In this document: one piece after another, positions 9,576 through 18,418 of the stretch
Layout of the letters: every line of letters starts with the position of its first letter
How positions within the stretch are numbered: the stretch's first letter is position 1
DNA from: CAJXSN01 sp947492235
Lineage (GTDB): Bacteria; Pseudomonadota; Alphaproteobacteria; Sphingomonadales; Sphingomonadaceae
Length of the DNA stretch: 64,000 bases
Assembly (NCBI RefSeq): GCF_042492175.1
Contig: NZ_CP170453.1
Location: forward strand, 992,001 to 1,056,000
Direction: 5' to 3'
Made by a program: the position numbers and the translations under genes
The notes under the pieces: generated by a model
What the model saw: only the letters and a program-made list of their open reading frames with translations
The model's database searches: none
Told to the model about the DNA's origin: nothing

Positions 9576-10322
9576 TCAGTTGAGCAGCTTGATCAGCGCC
9601 GCCGCCGCTGCCGCAAACAATGCGAAGGCCACAAAGCCGCGCCAAACCGGGTCGCTAACCTTGCCGAACGCCTTCGCGCCCAGCCAGTTGCCGACCAGCA
9701 CTGCGGGGAACAGCAGCAGCGCCAGCACCGCCAGCCGCCATTCCAGCACGCCGATGGCCAGCCCTGCCCCCAATCCCGCCGTGGCAGCGATGGTGAAAAT
9801 CAGCAGCATGGATGCCTTGGCCATGTGGCGCGGGATCTGTCGCCCGACATAATAGGGCACCACCGGCGGCCCGGGCATTCCGGCAAAGCCCGTCAGCAAT
9901 CCGCTGACAATGCCGACCCCGCCTGTCACCGCCGGGCCCGGCACAGCGGCAGAGCGGGTCGGCAACAGAATTGCAGCAAACGCCGAGAGCGCCACGAGAG
10001 CAATAAGGAACCGCGCCAGATCGGGCGGCGTCGCGGCGAGCAACATCAGGCCCGGCGCAGTTGTCAAAACAACGATTCCCCCGATCACCAGCGCACTCTT
10101 CTCGGCATCGCGCAGAATGGTGCGGATTTCCGACAGGCCGATAAACAGCGCCACGAAGTTGGTCGCCAGCACCGCCTCCACCGGAGTGAGCGCGAGCGCA
10201 AGTACCGGCACCAGCAGGATCGCCAGACCAAAGCCCGCCAGCCCGCGCACGAAGGCAGCGGCAAACGCCGTCGCCAGCGCCGCAGCGATCTGGACCGCGG
10301 TGTAGCCTGCCAGAAGTTCCAC
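9576..10322 (-). CDS. TauE/SafE family membrane exporter
   Basis: 248 residues with about eight hydrophobic segments and the family's N-terminal block with a GLAGFG turn between helices 1 and 2. TauE/SafE (DUF81) proteins are thought to export sulfite, sulfoacetate or related anions. It starts 12 bases after the thrS stop and is likely co-transcribed with thrS. No sulfur genes are adjacent, so the substrate is unknown. Confidence 0.85.
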   Translation of the reverse strand: MELLAGYTAVQIAAALATAFAAAFVRGLAGFGLAILLVPVLALALTPVEAVLATNFVALFIGLSEIRTILRDAEKSALVIGGIVVLTTAPGLMLLAATPPDLARFLIALVALSAFAAILLPTRSAAVPGPAVTGGVGIVSGLLTGFAGMPGPPVVPYYVGRQIPRHMAKASMLLIFTIAATAGLGAGLAIGVLEWRLAVLALLLFPAVLVGNWLGAKAFGKVSDPVWRGFVAFALFAAAAAALIKLLN

Positions 10323-10334
10323 TGCGGTCCGGCT

Positions 10335-12365
10335 CTAGCCGCGCAGATCGGGCGGCGTCGCGGCGTCTTTCAGCATCGCGATGGCCTCGTCGAGGCTCAT
10401 CACGCGCTGCTCCTTCTCGCCCAGCGTGCGGATGGCGACGGTGCCTTCCTCGGCCTCGCGCTTGCCGACGACCAGCAGATGCGGGACCTTGGCAAGGCTG
10501 TGCTCGCGGACCTTGTAGTTGATCTTCTCGTTGCGCAGGTCGCTCTCGGCACGAATGCCCGCCGCCTCCAGCTTCGCAGCCACCTCACCGGCATAGCCGT
10601 CCGCATCGGAGGTGATTGTCGCGACCACGCTTTGGACCGGAGCGAGCCACACGGGCAGGCGGCCTGCGAAATGCTCGATCAGGATGCCGATGAAGCGCTC
10701 GTAGGAACCGAAGATCGCGCGGTGCAGCATGACGGGGCGATGCTTATCGCCGTCCTCGCCGATATAGGTTGCATCCAGACGCTCGGGCAGCACCCGGTCA
10801 CCCTGAATCGTGCCGACCTGCCATGTGCGGCCGATCGCATCGGTCAGGTGCCATTCCAGCTTGGGCGCATAGAACGCGCCTTCGCCGGGCAGTTCTTCCC
10901 AGCCGAACTCCTCGTTCATCATGCCCGCTTCCTGGACTGCGTCGCGCAGTTCCTGCTCGGCCTTGTCCCAGTCAGCATCGCTTCCGAGCCGGCTTTCGGG
11001 ACGCAGCGCGAGCTTGATTGCAAAGTTGAAGCCGAAATCGGAATAGACCTCTGCGGCGAGTTTGCAGAAGGTGCGCACCTCCTCGACCACCTGCGCTTCC
11101 GTGCAGAAGATATGCGCATCGTCCTGCGTGAACTGGCGCACGCGCATCAGGCCGTGGAGCGCGCCATGGGGTTCGTTGCGGTGGCAGCAGCCCATTTCGC
11201 CCAGCCGGATGGGCAGGTCGCGGTAGCTGGTAATACCCTGTTTGAAGACCAGCACATGCGCCGGACAATTCATCGGCTTGATCGCCATCCAATCGGCATC
11301 GTCCTCGACCGTCGGGCGCGCTACGCCGTCGCCCTCGTCATCGACTTCGGGCACCATGTCGGGCACGGCAAACATGTTCTCGGCATATTTCCCCCAATGG
11401 CCGGACTGGGTCCATTGGCGCACGTCCATCAGCTGCGGCGTCTTGATTTCGCGGTAGCCGCCGCCATCCATCTTGCGGCGCATATAGGCCTCCAGCTCGC
11501 GCCAGATGCGATAGCCTTTGGGATGCCAGAAGACGGACCCGTGCGCCTCTTCCTGCAGGTGGAACAGGTCCATCTCGCGGCCCAGCTTGCGGTGGTCGCG
11601 CTTGGCCGCCTCTTCCAGCCGGTGAAGATGCGCATTGAGCTGCTTCTTGTTGAGCCATCCGGTGCCGTAAATGCGCGTCAATTGCGCATTGTTCTGGTCG
11701 CCGCGCCAATAGGCCCCGGCGACGCGCATCAGCTTGAACGCCTGTGGATCGAGCTTGCCCGTGCTGGCCAGATGCGGGCCGCGGCACATGTCGAGCCACC
11801 CGTCCTCGCTGCCCGGTTCGCCCGACCAGTACACCGTCAGCTCTTCATCCTCGGGCAGTTCCTTGGCCCATTCGGCCTTGAACGTCTCGCCTTCGGACTG
11901 CCATTTTTCGATTAGCTGCTGGCGGCTCCAGACTTCGCGCACCAGCGGCTTGTCCGCTTTGATGATGCGGCGCATTTCTTCCTCGATCGCGGGCAGATCG
12001 TCCATGCTGAACGGCTCGCGGCTGTCGGGCGCTTTGACGTCGTAATAGAACCCGTCATCGGTTGCCGGACCGAAAGTGATCTGCGTGCCGGGGAACAGCG
12101 ACTGGACCGCCTCCGCCAGAACATGCGCGAAATCGTGGCGCGCCAGCTCCAGCGCGTCTTCCTCGTCCTTCGCGGTGATCAGCGCCAGCTCGGCATCGCC
12201 GTCGAACGGGCGGCCCAGATCGCGCACTTCACCGTCCACGCGGGCAGCCAGCGCCGCTTTGGCAAGGCCGGGGCCGATAGCAGCCGCGACGTCGGCGGGC
12301 GTGCTGCCCGGCTCCATCTCGCGCACCGATCCATCGGGCAGGCTGATTTTCAAAAGCTGTGTCAT
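10335..12365 (-). CDS. thrS: Threonine-tRNA ligase
   Basis: 676 residues (E. coli 642). Domains in order: TGS at about 1-65, the editing domain through about 240, the class II catalytic core at about 270-560 and the anticodon-binding domain at the C-terminus. MNCPAH at residue 365 provides the zinc-binding Cys that selects threonine, and CCHRNEPHG with RVRQFTQDDAHIFC forms the motif 2 region. It charges tRNA-Thr and edits Ser-tRNA-Thr. The gap to the upstream glycosyltransferase is 63 bases; the TauE gene follows closely. Confidence 0.97.
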   Translation of the reverse strand: MTQLLKISLPDGSVREMEPGSTPADVAAAIGPGLAKAALAARVDGEVRDLGRPFDGDAELALITAKDEEDALELARHDFAHVLAEAVQSLFPGTQITFGPATDDGFYYDVKAPDSREPFSMDDLPAIEEEMRRIIKADKPLVREVWSRQQLIEKWQSEGETFKAEWAKELPEDEELTVYWSGEPGSEDGWLDMCRGPHLASTGKLDPQAFKLMRVAGAYWRGDQNNAQLTRIYGTGWLNKKQLNAHLHRLEEAAKRDHRKLGREMDLFHLQEEAHGSVFWHPKGYRIWRELEAYMRRKMDGGGYREIKTPQLMDVRQWTQSGHWGKYAENMFAVPDMVPEVDDEGDGVARPTVEDDADWMAIKPMNCPAHVLVFKQGITSYRDLPIRLGEMGCCHRNEPHGALHGLMRVRQFTQDDAHIFCTEAQVVEEVRTFCKLAAEVYSDFGFNFAIKLALRPESRLGSDADWDKAEQELRDAVQEAGMMNEEFGWEELPGEGAFYAPKLEWHLTDAIGRTWQVGTIQGDRVLPERLDATYIGEDGDKHRPVMLHRAIFGSYERFIGILIEHFAGRLPVWLAPVQSVVATITSDADGYAGEVAAKLEAAGIRAESDLRNEKINYKVREHSLAKVPHLLVVGKREAEEGTVAIRTLGEKEQRVMSLDEAIAMLKDAATPPDLRG

Positions 12366-12428
12366 CGGTTTCTCGTCTCAAGTTCGGCGCGCCCATGGCA
12401 TAGGCGAGCGGGCGCATAAAGTGCAGGA

Positions 12429-13277
12429 TTAGTTGCGGCGTGCCGCGCGCAGCCAGCGCAATGTTTTGCGGGTGTGGGCAAGAGCGGTTGATGGATGCGC
12501 CCTTGCCGCGCGGGCAAGGTATCGGATGCGGGACATATCGGGGCGCTGTTCCATCAGTGCAAGCCATGCGTGGGCGCGGGTCTTGGCATCTTCCTCCAGC
12601 GGAATCTCGCGCTCCAGCAAAGCGTCATGGGCATCGGCGATGGCGGCGGAGCGACGCGAGGTCATGCTGGCGGGGTGGAGGCGGTATTCGAGCAGCTCTT
12701 CTTGGGTGGCACAGAACGCGAAATGATGGCGTGCGCGCAGCCAGAAATCGTAATCCTCCACCCCTTCGAGGTTTTCGTCATAGCCGCCGAGCTGGTGCCA
12801 TACCCCGGCGCGGGTCAGGAAGGCTGCGCCGACAGTGTTGGCGAGGAGCAAGTCCGCACTGCCGCGCGCGCCGTGATGGCCGGTGCGCGCGCCCGACTGG
12901 TCGATTTCGCGGTAAGCCCCGTAGGCAATCGCGCAGTCGGGGCGCGCTTCCAGCAATGCGGTCAGGCGTTCCAGCATATGCGGGAGCAGCCGGTTGTCGT
13001 GGCTCACCCAGCTGTGGAGCGGGGCAGTGGCGCGGGCAAAGCCGATATTGAGGCTGGCGGGAAGGCCGCGCCTTTCGGCGTTGCGCAGGATGGTGATCCG
13101 GTCGTCGTCTTTTGCCGCTTTCGCCAATATCTCCGGCGTGGCATCGCTCGATGCGTCATCCACGCATATCAGCTCGTATCCGGCAAGGGTCTGGTCGGCG
13201 ATGGAAGCCAGCGCCTCTTCCAGATAGTCCGCTCCGTTGTGAACGGGCAGAACCAGCGAAATGCGCGGGCGCCTCAA
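12429..13277 (-). CDS. Family 2 glycosyltransferase (TTG start)
   Basis: 282 residues. ISLVLPVHNGADYLEEAL at the N-terminus and CVDDASSD are the GT-A nucleotide-binding signatures, and SHDN near residue 100 stands in the DxD position. It likely transfers a sugar from an activated donor to a surface glycan or lipid. There is no ATG before this core; the only sensible start is a TTG whose last two bases lie in the phoD stop codon (TTGA overlap). Its GGAAGG sequence sits directly against the TTG, so translation is probably coupled to phoD. The longer open frame is antisense or shadow sequence inside phoD. Acceptor and donor cannot be inferred. Confidence 0.82.
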   Translation of the reverse strand: MRRPRISLVLPVHNGADYLEEALASIADQTLAGYELICVDDASSDATPEILAKAAKDDDRITILRNAERRGLPASLNIGFARATAPLHSWVSHDNRLLPHMLERLTALLEARPDCAIAYGAYREIDQSGARTGHHGARGSADLLLANTVGAAFLTRAGVWHQLGGYDENLEGVEDYDFWLRARHHFAFCATQEELLEYRLHPASMTSRRSAAIADAHDALLEREIPLEEDAKTRAHAWLALMEQRPDMSRIRYLARAARAHPSTALAHTRKTLRWLRAARRN

Positions 13278-14944
13278 CCTTCCGCCAACACCCGCTCGCC
13301 AGCACCCGACACAAAGCGTTTGGTGCCTGCGAGGGCGGTGCTTTTCTGGCGGACCGAGCCGAGGAAACGGTATTCGCCCACGGCCTGCGTCGGTGTGAGC
13401 TCCACGGCCAGATAGCCGCGCTGCGATGTGTCGGCCCATTTGAGCTGATCGTTGTGCTGGACCACGGCGCCTTCCAGCAATTGCGGCGGAACGCCGGGCA
13501 GATAGCCTTCGAAACCGGGCGAAGTGACCGACTGTCCGGCGAACTCGATGCCTGCACGCTCGCCGTCCAGATCGAGATCGAAGGCCCAGGCATTGTGGCT
13601 GTCTCCGGCCAGCACCAGAAGGTTCGCGTTCGCGTCGAGAGCGGAGCGCAGCAGCCGCTCGCGTGCCGCCGGATATCCGTCCCACGCGTCCATATTGAGC
13701 GGCAGACCCGCGCGGCTCGCCATGCCTGCAGCGAGCACCCGCTGACGGACGAAATCGGGCATGTCTTCTGTCACACCGCCAGCCAGCGCAGGCGGGGTGG
13801 ATACGCTGCCCATCAGCACTTGCTGCGCGAGCACCTGCCACGCCTTGCCCTGACGGGCCGAGCGCGCGAGTCCCGCCGCCAGCCAGTCCTCCTGCGTCTC
13901 TCCGAGCATGGTGCGCGCGGGGTCGCGATAGGCACCTTCGCGGAAGGCGGCCAGGCTGGCGACCATATCCTCGGGCGAGGTCTTGCCGCCGATAATTTCG
14001 CGCAAGCTCGGCGGGCGGGAGCGCGCGGTGAGCCGGGTTTCCAGCCGGAACAGCGTCGCCAGATTGCCCACCTCATACGCCGCCCAAGGATCGTCCGACA
14101 CCGGCAACCATTCGCGGTAGGCGCGGATCGCGGCGGCCTTGCGCACATCCCACGAACCCTCGGTCGCCGGATCGTGGTTTTCCGCCCCGTCGGCATAGCT
14201 GTCATTGGCGCTTTCGTGATCGTCCCAGCCCATGATCATCGGATAGAGCTGGGTCAGGCGGCGCAGGTCCGGATCGGCGCGGTAGCTGGCATGGCGCAGA
14301 CGGTAATCCGCCAGAGCGAGCGTTTCGGTCTGCGGGTCGATCGATCGTCCCGCCAGCGGCTCGTCGGGGTAACGCCCCGCCTCGTATTCGTAGAAATAGT
14401 CGCCGGTATGGACGACCAGATCGAAATCGTTCGCCTCGGCCGCATGGGCATAGGCATTGAAATAGCCGAAACCGATATTGGAGCAGGAGAACACCGCCAT
14501 GCGGAAGCGGGTGGTCGGGCCCTCTGGAAGCGTGCGGGTCCTACCGACGTCGCTGATGGTCCCGTCGGGCGCGATGAAGCGGTAGTAATACCAGGTCCCG
14601 GGCTTCAGATCGGTGACCACCACCTTGGCGCAAAAATCACTGTCAGGCCCTGCGGTCACACTCTGCCCCCGGCTGTGGCGGAAGAAATCGAGCGTCTCAC
14701 TCATCTCGACAGCCAGCTGCGTATCCTGCTCCGCCTTGTAGCGGGTCCACAGCAAAACGCGGTCAGGCCCCGGCTCGCCGCTCGCCACGCCATGGGTGAA
14801 GCCGCTCCCCCGTTCCCGCGCCAACAAAGGCGCGCCCGAGCCCGCCGCGCCCAGCATTCCGAGCCCGGCACCGCCGCTTTTCAGCAAAGTCCTGCGGTTC
14901 AATTGTGCAGAGGTCGGAGCGGCAGGATTATCGGCTGGCAACAT
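13274..14944 (-). CDS. phoD: PhoD-like alkaline phosphatase, Tat-exported
   Basis: 556 residues. The N-terminus has a twin-arginine signal (NRRTLLKSG, then a hydrophobic stretch), so the folded metalloenzyme is sent to the periplasm or outside. An N-terminal Fn3-like part (THGVASGEPG) is followed by the phosphatase core: CSNIGFG, HTGDYFYEY, WDDHESAND and LAGDSHNAW carry the metal ligands. PhoD enzymes hydrolyse phosphomonoesters and diesters. No PHO box could be read with confidence upstream. It is the first gene of the phoD-GT2-thrS-tauE run. Confidence 0.92.
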   Translation of the reverse strand: MLPADNPAAPTSAQLNRRTLLKSGGAGLGMLGAAGSGAPLLARERGSGFTHGVASGEPGPDRVLLWTRYKAEQDTQLAVEMSETLDFFRHSRGQSVTAGPDSDFCAKVVVTDLKPGTWYYYRFIAPDGTISDVGRTRTLPEGPTTRFRMAVFSCSNIGFGYFNAYAHAAEANDFDLVVHTGDYFYEYEAGRYPDEPLAGRSIDPQTETLALADYRLRHASYRADPDLRRLTQLYPMIMGWDDHESANDSYADGAENHDPATEGSWDVRKAAAIRAYREWLPVSDDPWAAYEVGNLATLFRLETRLTARSRPPSLREIIGGKTSPEDMVASLAAFREGAYRDPARTMLGETQEDWLAAGLARSARQGKAWQVLAQQVLMGSVSTPPALAGGVTEDMPDFVRQRVLAAGMASRAGLPLNMDAWDGYPAARERLLRSALDANANLLVLAGDSHNAWAFDLDLDGERAGIEFAGQSVTSPGFEGYLPGVPPQLLEGAVVQHNDQLKWADTSQRGYLAVELTPTQAVGEYRFLGSVRQKSTALAGTKRFVSGAGERVLAEG

Positions 14945-15041
14945 AACAAATTCTCTCCCTACCCGCGCTCTATGACGCGCTGCGATGACTGCAGGATGAC
15001 GCAGGGAATGGCAAGCACCCGCTCCAATATGGAAAGCTTAG

Positions 15042-15067
15042 TTGACAAGAACCCGAATCGATGTCAA
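15042..15067. promoter_or_regulatory. Inverted repeat, probable operator for the Xre cassette
   Basis: TTGACA (15042-15047) is repeated inverted as TGTCAA (15062-15067) with 14 bases between. It lies 33 bases upstream of the first cassette gene and between the divergent phoD and cassette starts. The left arm also reads as a consensus -35. A repressor dimer here could block transcription. That the cassette's own Xre protein binds it is inference. Confidence 0.5.
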
Positions 15068-15071
15068 AGAC

Positions 15072-15090
15072 CCTTTCCATTAAAGAAAGG
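15072..15090 (+). promoter_or_regulatory. Hairpin overlapping the ribosome site of the 60-residue membrane protein
   Basis: CCTTTC (15072-15077) pairs perfectly with GAAAGG (15085-15090) across a 7-base loop. The right arm is the Shine-Dalgarno sequence of the gene starting at 15101. In RNA the stem would hide the ribosome site. Confidence 0.4.
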
Positions 15091-15100
15091 AACCTTGACC

Positions 15101-15283
15101 ATGAGCAATCTCCTCCTCGCCGCCAGCTTTGCAGTCAGCATGATCCTCGTCGCGCTGGGTGTCAGCCAGGGACAGGTCGATCCCAAATTCGGCCAGCTGA
15201 TGCTGTTCGTCCTGCCCGCCCTCGCAGTTTCGATGACAGCCTCCGGCAAATGCTGCCTGCCCTTTGGCAAGGCGCGCTCGTGA
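15101..15283 (+). CDS. Small membrane protein, first gene of Xre cassette
   Basis: 60 residues with two hydrophobic segments (about residues 3-20 and 31-47) and a short polar tail containing a CC pair. A GAAAGGAA ribosome site lies 8 bases before the ATG. The stop overlaps the next gene's ATG (TGATG), so the two are translated together. I do not recognise the family. The position, first in a three-gene unit with a second membrane protein and an HTH regulator, argues that it is real despite its size. Confidence 0.65.
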   Translation: MSNLLLAASFAVSMILVALGVSQGQVDPKFGQLMLFVLPALAVSMTASGKCCLPFGKARS

Positions 15284-15897
15284 TGGCGCAAAGCGAGCCC
15301 GGCCCCACGCGCAACTGGGGCAGCCCCGGCCTGTGGCTGGGCTGCATGCTGGCCGCGATCGGCATTATCGCGGGGCTCGCGATCACCGACGCGATTGGCA
15401 AATACACCGCCATGCTGCTCCTGCTGATCCCGGCGGGACTGATGTATCCGCTGGCCAAGTCTTCCCGGCAGAAAGACGCAGCCTGCGGCGGCAACAGTGC
15501 GGCGCAGAAGCGCTATACAAGGCGCGTGGCGATCTTCACCTCCGCCTATCTGGCGTCGTTCGCCCTGATGACGTTTCTGCAGGAAGCGGGAGAAGTCGCC
15601 TACGCGCTTCGTGTCGTTCTTGCCCTCCTGCCCGGCCTTGCGATTCTGGGCGTGCTGTGGGCAGTCGGCAGGCTTATCGTGGAGGAAAGCGACGAATTTC
15701 TCCGCATGCTGACCGTGCGCCAGTCGCTGATCGCAACCGGACTGGCGCTGAGCGCAGCGTCCATCTGGGGCTTCCTGCAAGCCGGCGATATCGCACCGCC
15801 AGTCGACCTTTACTGGGTCACGATCATCTGGTTTCTGGGACTGGGCGTGGGCGCGATTGTCAACCGTGTGCAATTCGGCACATGGGGCGCTGTATGA
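15283..15897 (+). CDS. Multi-spanning membrane protein of unknown function
   Basis: 204 residues with about six hydrophobic segments in three hairpin-like pairs (roughly 17-60, 87-130, 145-195). After the first pair comes a polar loop with Lys/Arg and a Cys-Gly-Gly. I cannot assign a family with confidence. Similar polytopic proteins are often encoded directly before short Xre-type regulators, as here. The ATG overlaps the upstream stop by one base and the stop overlaps the regulator's start by four (ATGA), so the three genes form one unit. Confidence 0.72.
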   Translation: MAQSEPGPTRNWGSPGLWLGCMLAAIGIIAGLAITDAIGKYTAMLLLLIPAGLMYPLAKSSRQKDAACGGNSAAQKRYTRRVAIFTSAYLASFALMTFLQEAGEVAYALRVVLALLPGLAILGVLWAVGRLIVEESDEFLRMLTVRQSLIATGLALSAASIWGFLQAGDIAPPVDLYWVTIIWFLGLGVGAIVNRVQFGTWGAV

Positions 15898-16085
15898 AAA
15901 ACCGCCTGAAAGTCCTGCGCGCCGAGCGTGACTGGAGCCAGCAGGCGCTGGCCGATCGGCTGGGCGTGTCGCGGCAGAGCGTCAATGCGATCGAGACAGG
16001 GCGCTACGATCCCTCTCTGCCGCTGGCCTTCACCATTGCCGATGTGTTCGGCATGCCGATCGAGGAGATTTTCCAGCGCGAATGA
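15894..16085 (+). CDS. Short Xre/HTH_3 family transcriptional regulator
   Basis: 63 residues, almost wholly one helix-turn-helix: WSQQALADRLGVSRQSVNAI, then PSLPLAFTIADVFGMPIEEIF. This minimal size is typical of small regulators that control the membrane-protein genes they are encoded with. The start overlaps the upstream stop (ATGA). The inverted repeat at 15042-15067 is the obvious candidate target, which would make the unit autoregulated. Confidence 0.88.
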   Translation: MKNRLKVLRAERDWSQQALADRLGVSRQSVNAIETGRYDPSLPLAFTIADVFGMPIEEIFQRE

Positions 16086-16165
16086 CCTGCAGCCTTCGGC
16101 CCGCTTGACTTGGCCCCGCCCCGTCTGGACAACGCGGGAAGAGCTTGTGCGGGGAAACAGTGGAC

Positions 16166-17260
16166 ATGCAGGATCAACCGGGCGCGGACAGCGCCTTTCA
16201 ATTCGAAGGCACGTGGCAGGAATTTGCGCCCATCGCTTTCACCAACCTGCTGCTGACGATTGTCACACTGGGTATTTACCGGTTCTGGGCGACCGCGCGC
16301 GAACGCCGCTATCTCTGGTCGCGCAGCCGGTTCGTGGACGAGAATCTGGAATGGGCCGGCACCGGCAAGGAATTGCTGATCGGTTTCGCCCTTGCGGCAA
16401 TCGTTTTCCTGCTACCCTTCTTTGTCATTTCGCAGGTATCGCAAATGCTTGTTCTGCAAGGACAGGAAGCATTGGGCGTCGGGCTGACGCTCGTTTCCTT
16501 CCTCGCGATCTTCTACCTCGCCGGCGTCGCCCGCTTCCGCGCGTTGCGATACCGCCTTTCACGGACCCGCTGGCGCGGTATTCGCGGAGGCAGCGATACG
16601 CAGGGTTGGAATTTCGGCCTGTCCTATATGTGGAAGACTTTTGTCGGATATCTGCCGCTGGGCCTGCTGGTTCCGTGGTCGATGGTCAGCCTGTGGAATG
16701 AACGCTGGAGCAAGATGAGCTTCGGCCCGCACCAGTTCATTGCCGAAGCCGATCAGGGTCCGGTCTTCGTGCGGTATCTGCTGTTCTACCTCGCACCGTT
16801 TCTGATGTTTTTCGCGATCTTTATTGGCGGATTGCTGTTCGGCGGTGTCATCGCAAGCCTGGAAGAAGGCACCATGGATTCGGACGCGATGGGCGCGGGC
16901 TTCGTGATCGGAGTCCTGCTGTTTGTCTTCGGGTTCTACTTCGTACTCGGCCTGATCGCAGTTGCTTTCTACGCCGCATTTTACCGAGAAGTGGTCGGCG
17001 CGATGCGGTGGAACAGCGTCGGCTTTTCCTTCACCGCATCGACGAAGGAGTGGATCATGTTGCTGCTCGGCGATTTCGCGCTGGTCGTGTTCACGCTAGG
17101 CATCGGGTATATCTTCTTGTCCTATCGCCACTGGAAGTTTTTCATGACGCATCTGGAGGCTGATGGCGAGATCATGCTGGACGAGCTGACCCAGTCCACC
17201 ACCGCAACATCGAAACATGGCGAGGGCCTGCTCGATGCCTTCGATGTAGGCGCGATCTAG
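16166..17260 (+). CDS. DUF898 (YjgN-like) membrane protein
   Basis: 364 residues. The N-terminal block (FEGTWQEFAPIAFTN and LGIYRFWATARERRYLW) is the DUF898 signature and occurs again in variant form near the C-terminus (EWIMLLLGDFALVVF, then YRHWKFF). There are about six membrane helices. The family has no established function. The ATG at 16166 was taken; an in-frame GTG two codons earlier sits better behind GGGGAAA and is possible. The M48 protease begins 3 bases after the stop, a pairing that suggests a joint envelope role. Confidence 0.82.
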   Translation: MQDQPGADSAFQFEGTWQEFAPIAFTNLLLTIVTLGIYRFWATARERRYLWSRSRFVDENLEWAGTGKELLIGFALAAIVFLLPFFVISQVSQMLVLQGQEALGVGLTLVSFLAIFYLAGVARFRALRYRLSRTRWRGIRGGSDTQGWNFGLSYMWKTFVGYLPLGLLVPWSMVSLWNERWSKMSFGPHQFIAEADQGPVFVRYLLFYLAPFLMFFAIFIGGLLFGGVIASLEEGTMDSDAMGAGFVIGVLLFVFGFYFVLGLIAVAFYAAFYREVVGAMRWNSVGFSFTASTKEWIMLLLGDFALVVFTLGIGYIFLSYRHWKFFMTHLEADGEIMLDELTQSTTATSKHGEGLLDAFDVGAI

Positions 17261-17263
17261 CCG

Positions 17264-18418
17264 ATGGAGGAGACCGCCAGCCCTCCCGGATCATTGGCCG
17301 GCACTCTGCCTGCCAACTGGTATGACGGCGTATCGGCTGTGCGGCACGAGGGCACCGCAAGGCTGAGCGGTCAGACCGCACTGGTGCTGGAGGAAGCGGG
17401 ACAGCCTGCGCTGCATGTCCCGCTTGGCGATCTGGTGTCGGGCGGAGCGCTGGCGTCCCAGCTGCTTTATCAGCGCGTCAGCCTGCCCGATTTCCGCCTG
17501 CGCCTGCCGCTCGATCTGCCGCCCGACTTTGCTGCCGCCCTGCCGCAGCGGCGCAAATATGGTGGCTGGGTCGACCGGCTGGGTCTGGGCAAGGCCGTCA
17601 TCGCTTTCACTGCGGTTAGCGCCGCCGCCGTCGCGCTGTTCATGACCGCGCCCGAATGGCTGGGGCCGATGGTTCCGCCCGCATGGGAGCGGCAGATCGG
17701 CGATGCAATGGTCGGCGATCTGGGCGGAAAGCTCTGCCACACGCCGGCGGGCGATGCGGCCATGGCGAAGATGCTGGCTGCGGTCGATCCGGCGGAGACA
17801 AAGGTGCGCGCAGGCGTGGCCAATTCCGGTATGGTCAACGCCGTCGCACTGCCGGGCGGGCAGGTGATGCTGTTTGACGGGCTGGTCCAGCAGGCCGAGA
17901 CCCCCGAAGAGCTGGCGGGCGTGTTGGGTCACGAGGTCGGCCATGTGCGGGAGCGGCATGTGATGACCGCTATCCTGCGCCAGTTCGGGCTTTCCATCCT
18001 GCTGGCAGGCGCGGATTCGGGCATTGGCAACACCGCCTTCGGCATCGCCAGTCTCGGCTATTCGCGCGAGGCGGAGCGTGAGGCGGACGAATATGCCCGC
18101 GCGCGCATGGCAGCGGCGGATATCTCTCCGCTGGGGGCCGCCGCGTTCTTCGAGCGGCTGGGCGGCGGCAAAGCTGATGAGACTGGGGATGACGAAGCGG
18201 ATGAGGACGGCGAAGGAAACGGCGAAGACGCGCGCGAAGAGAACGCCCTGATCGGCTGGATTGCCAGCCATCCCGCGCCCGGCGAACGCGCCAAGGCCTA
18301 CCGCGATGCAGCGAGCGAAGGCAAAGGCTACCCGCCCGTCCTCACCGATGAAGAATTCGCCGCGATCCAATCGATGTGCGACGAGGATGAAGACGTAGAA
18401 GAGTTCGACCTGTTCTGA
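17264..18418 (+). CDS. M48 family metalloprotease, membrane-anchored
   Basis: 384 residues. One membrane segment lies near residues 110-127 (VIAFTAVSAAAVALFM). The protease domain follows with GHEVGHVRERH (zinc motif HEVGH, His223) and the third ligand region EAEREADEYA. A highly acidic insert (about residues 305-325) precedes the C-terminal SHPAPGERAK typical of the M48 Loi/YcaL type. It probably degrades or quality-controls envelope proteins. It sits in a tight unit (DUF898, M48, hydrolase, LLM) with TGATG overlap to the next gene. Confidence 0.9.
   Translation: MEETASPPGSLAGTLPANWYDGVSAVRHEGTARLSGQTALVLEEAGQPALHVPLGDLVSGGALASQLLYQRVSLPDFRLRLPLDLPPDFAAALPQRRKYGGWVDRLGLGKAVIAFTAVSAAAVALFMTAPEWLGPMVPPAWERQIGDAMVGDLGGKLCHTPAGDAAMAKMLAAVDPAETKVRAGVANSGMVNAVALPGGQVMLFDGLVQQAETPEELAGVLGHEVGHVRERHVMTAILRQFGLSILLAGADSGIGNTAFGIASLGYSREAEREADEYARARMAAADISPLGAAAFFERLGGGKADETGDDEADEDGEGNGEDAREENALIGWIASHPAPGERAKAYRDAASEGKGYPPVLTDEEFAAIQSMCDEDEDVEEFDLF

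Noticed and set aside
9825..11915. 696-codon plus-strand frame opposite thrS
   Set aside because: It is a GC-rich shadow of thrS with His/Gln/Arg-heavy composition and no domain.
13112..15100. Long plus-strand frame opposite phoD and the glycosyltransferase
   Set aside because: Only its last 60 codons (15101-15283) make a sensible protein; the rest is antisense shadow.
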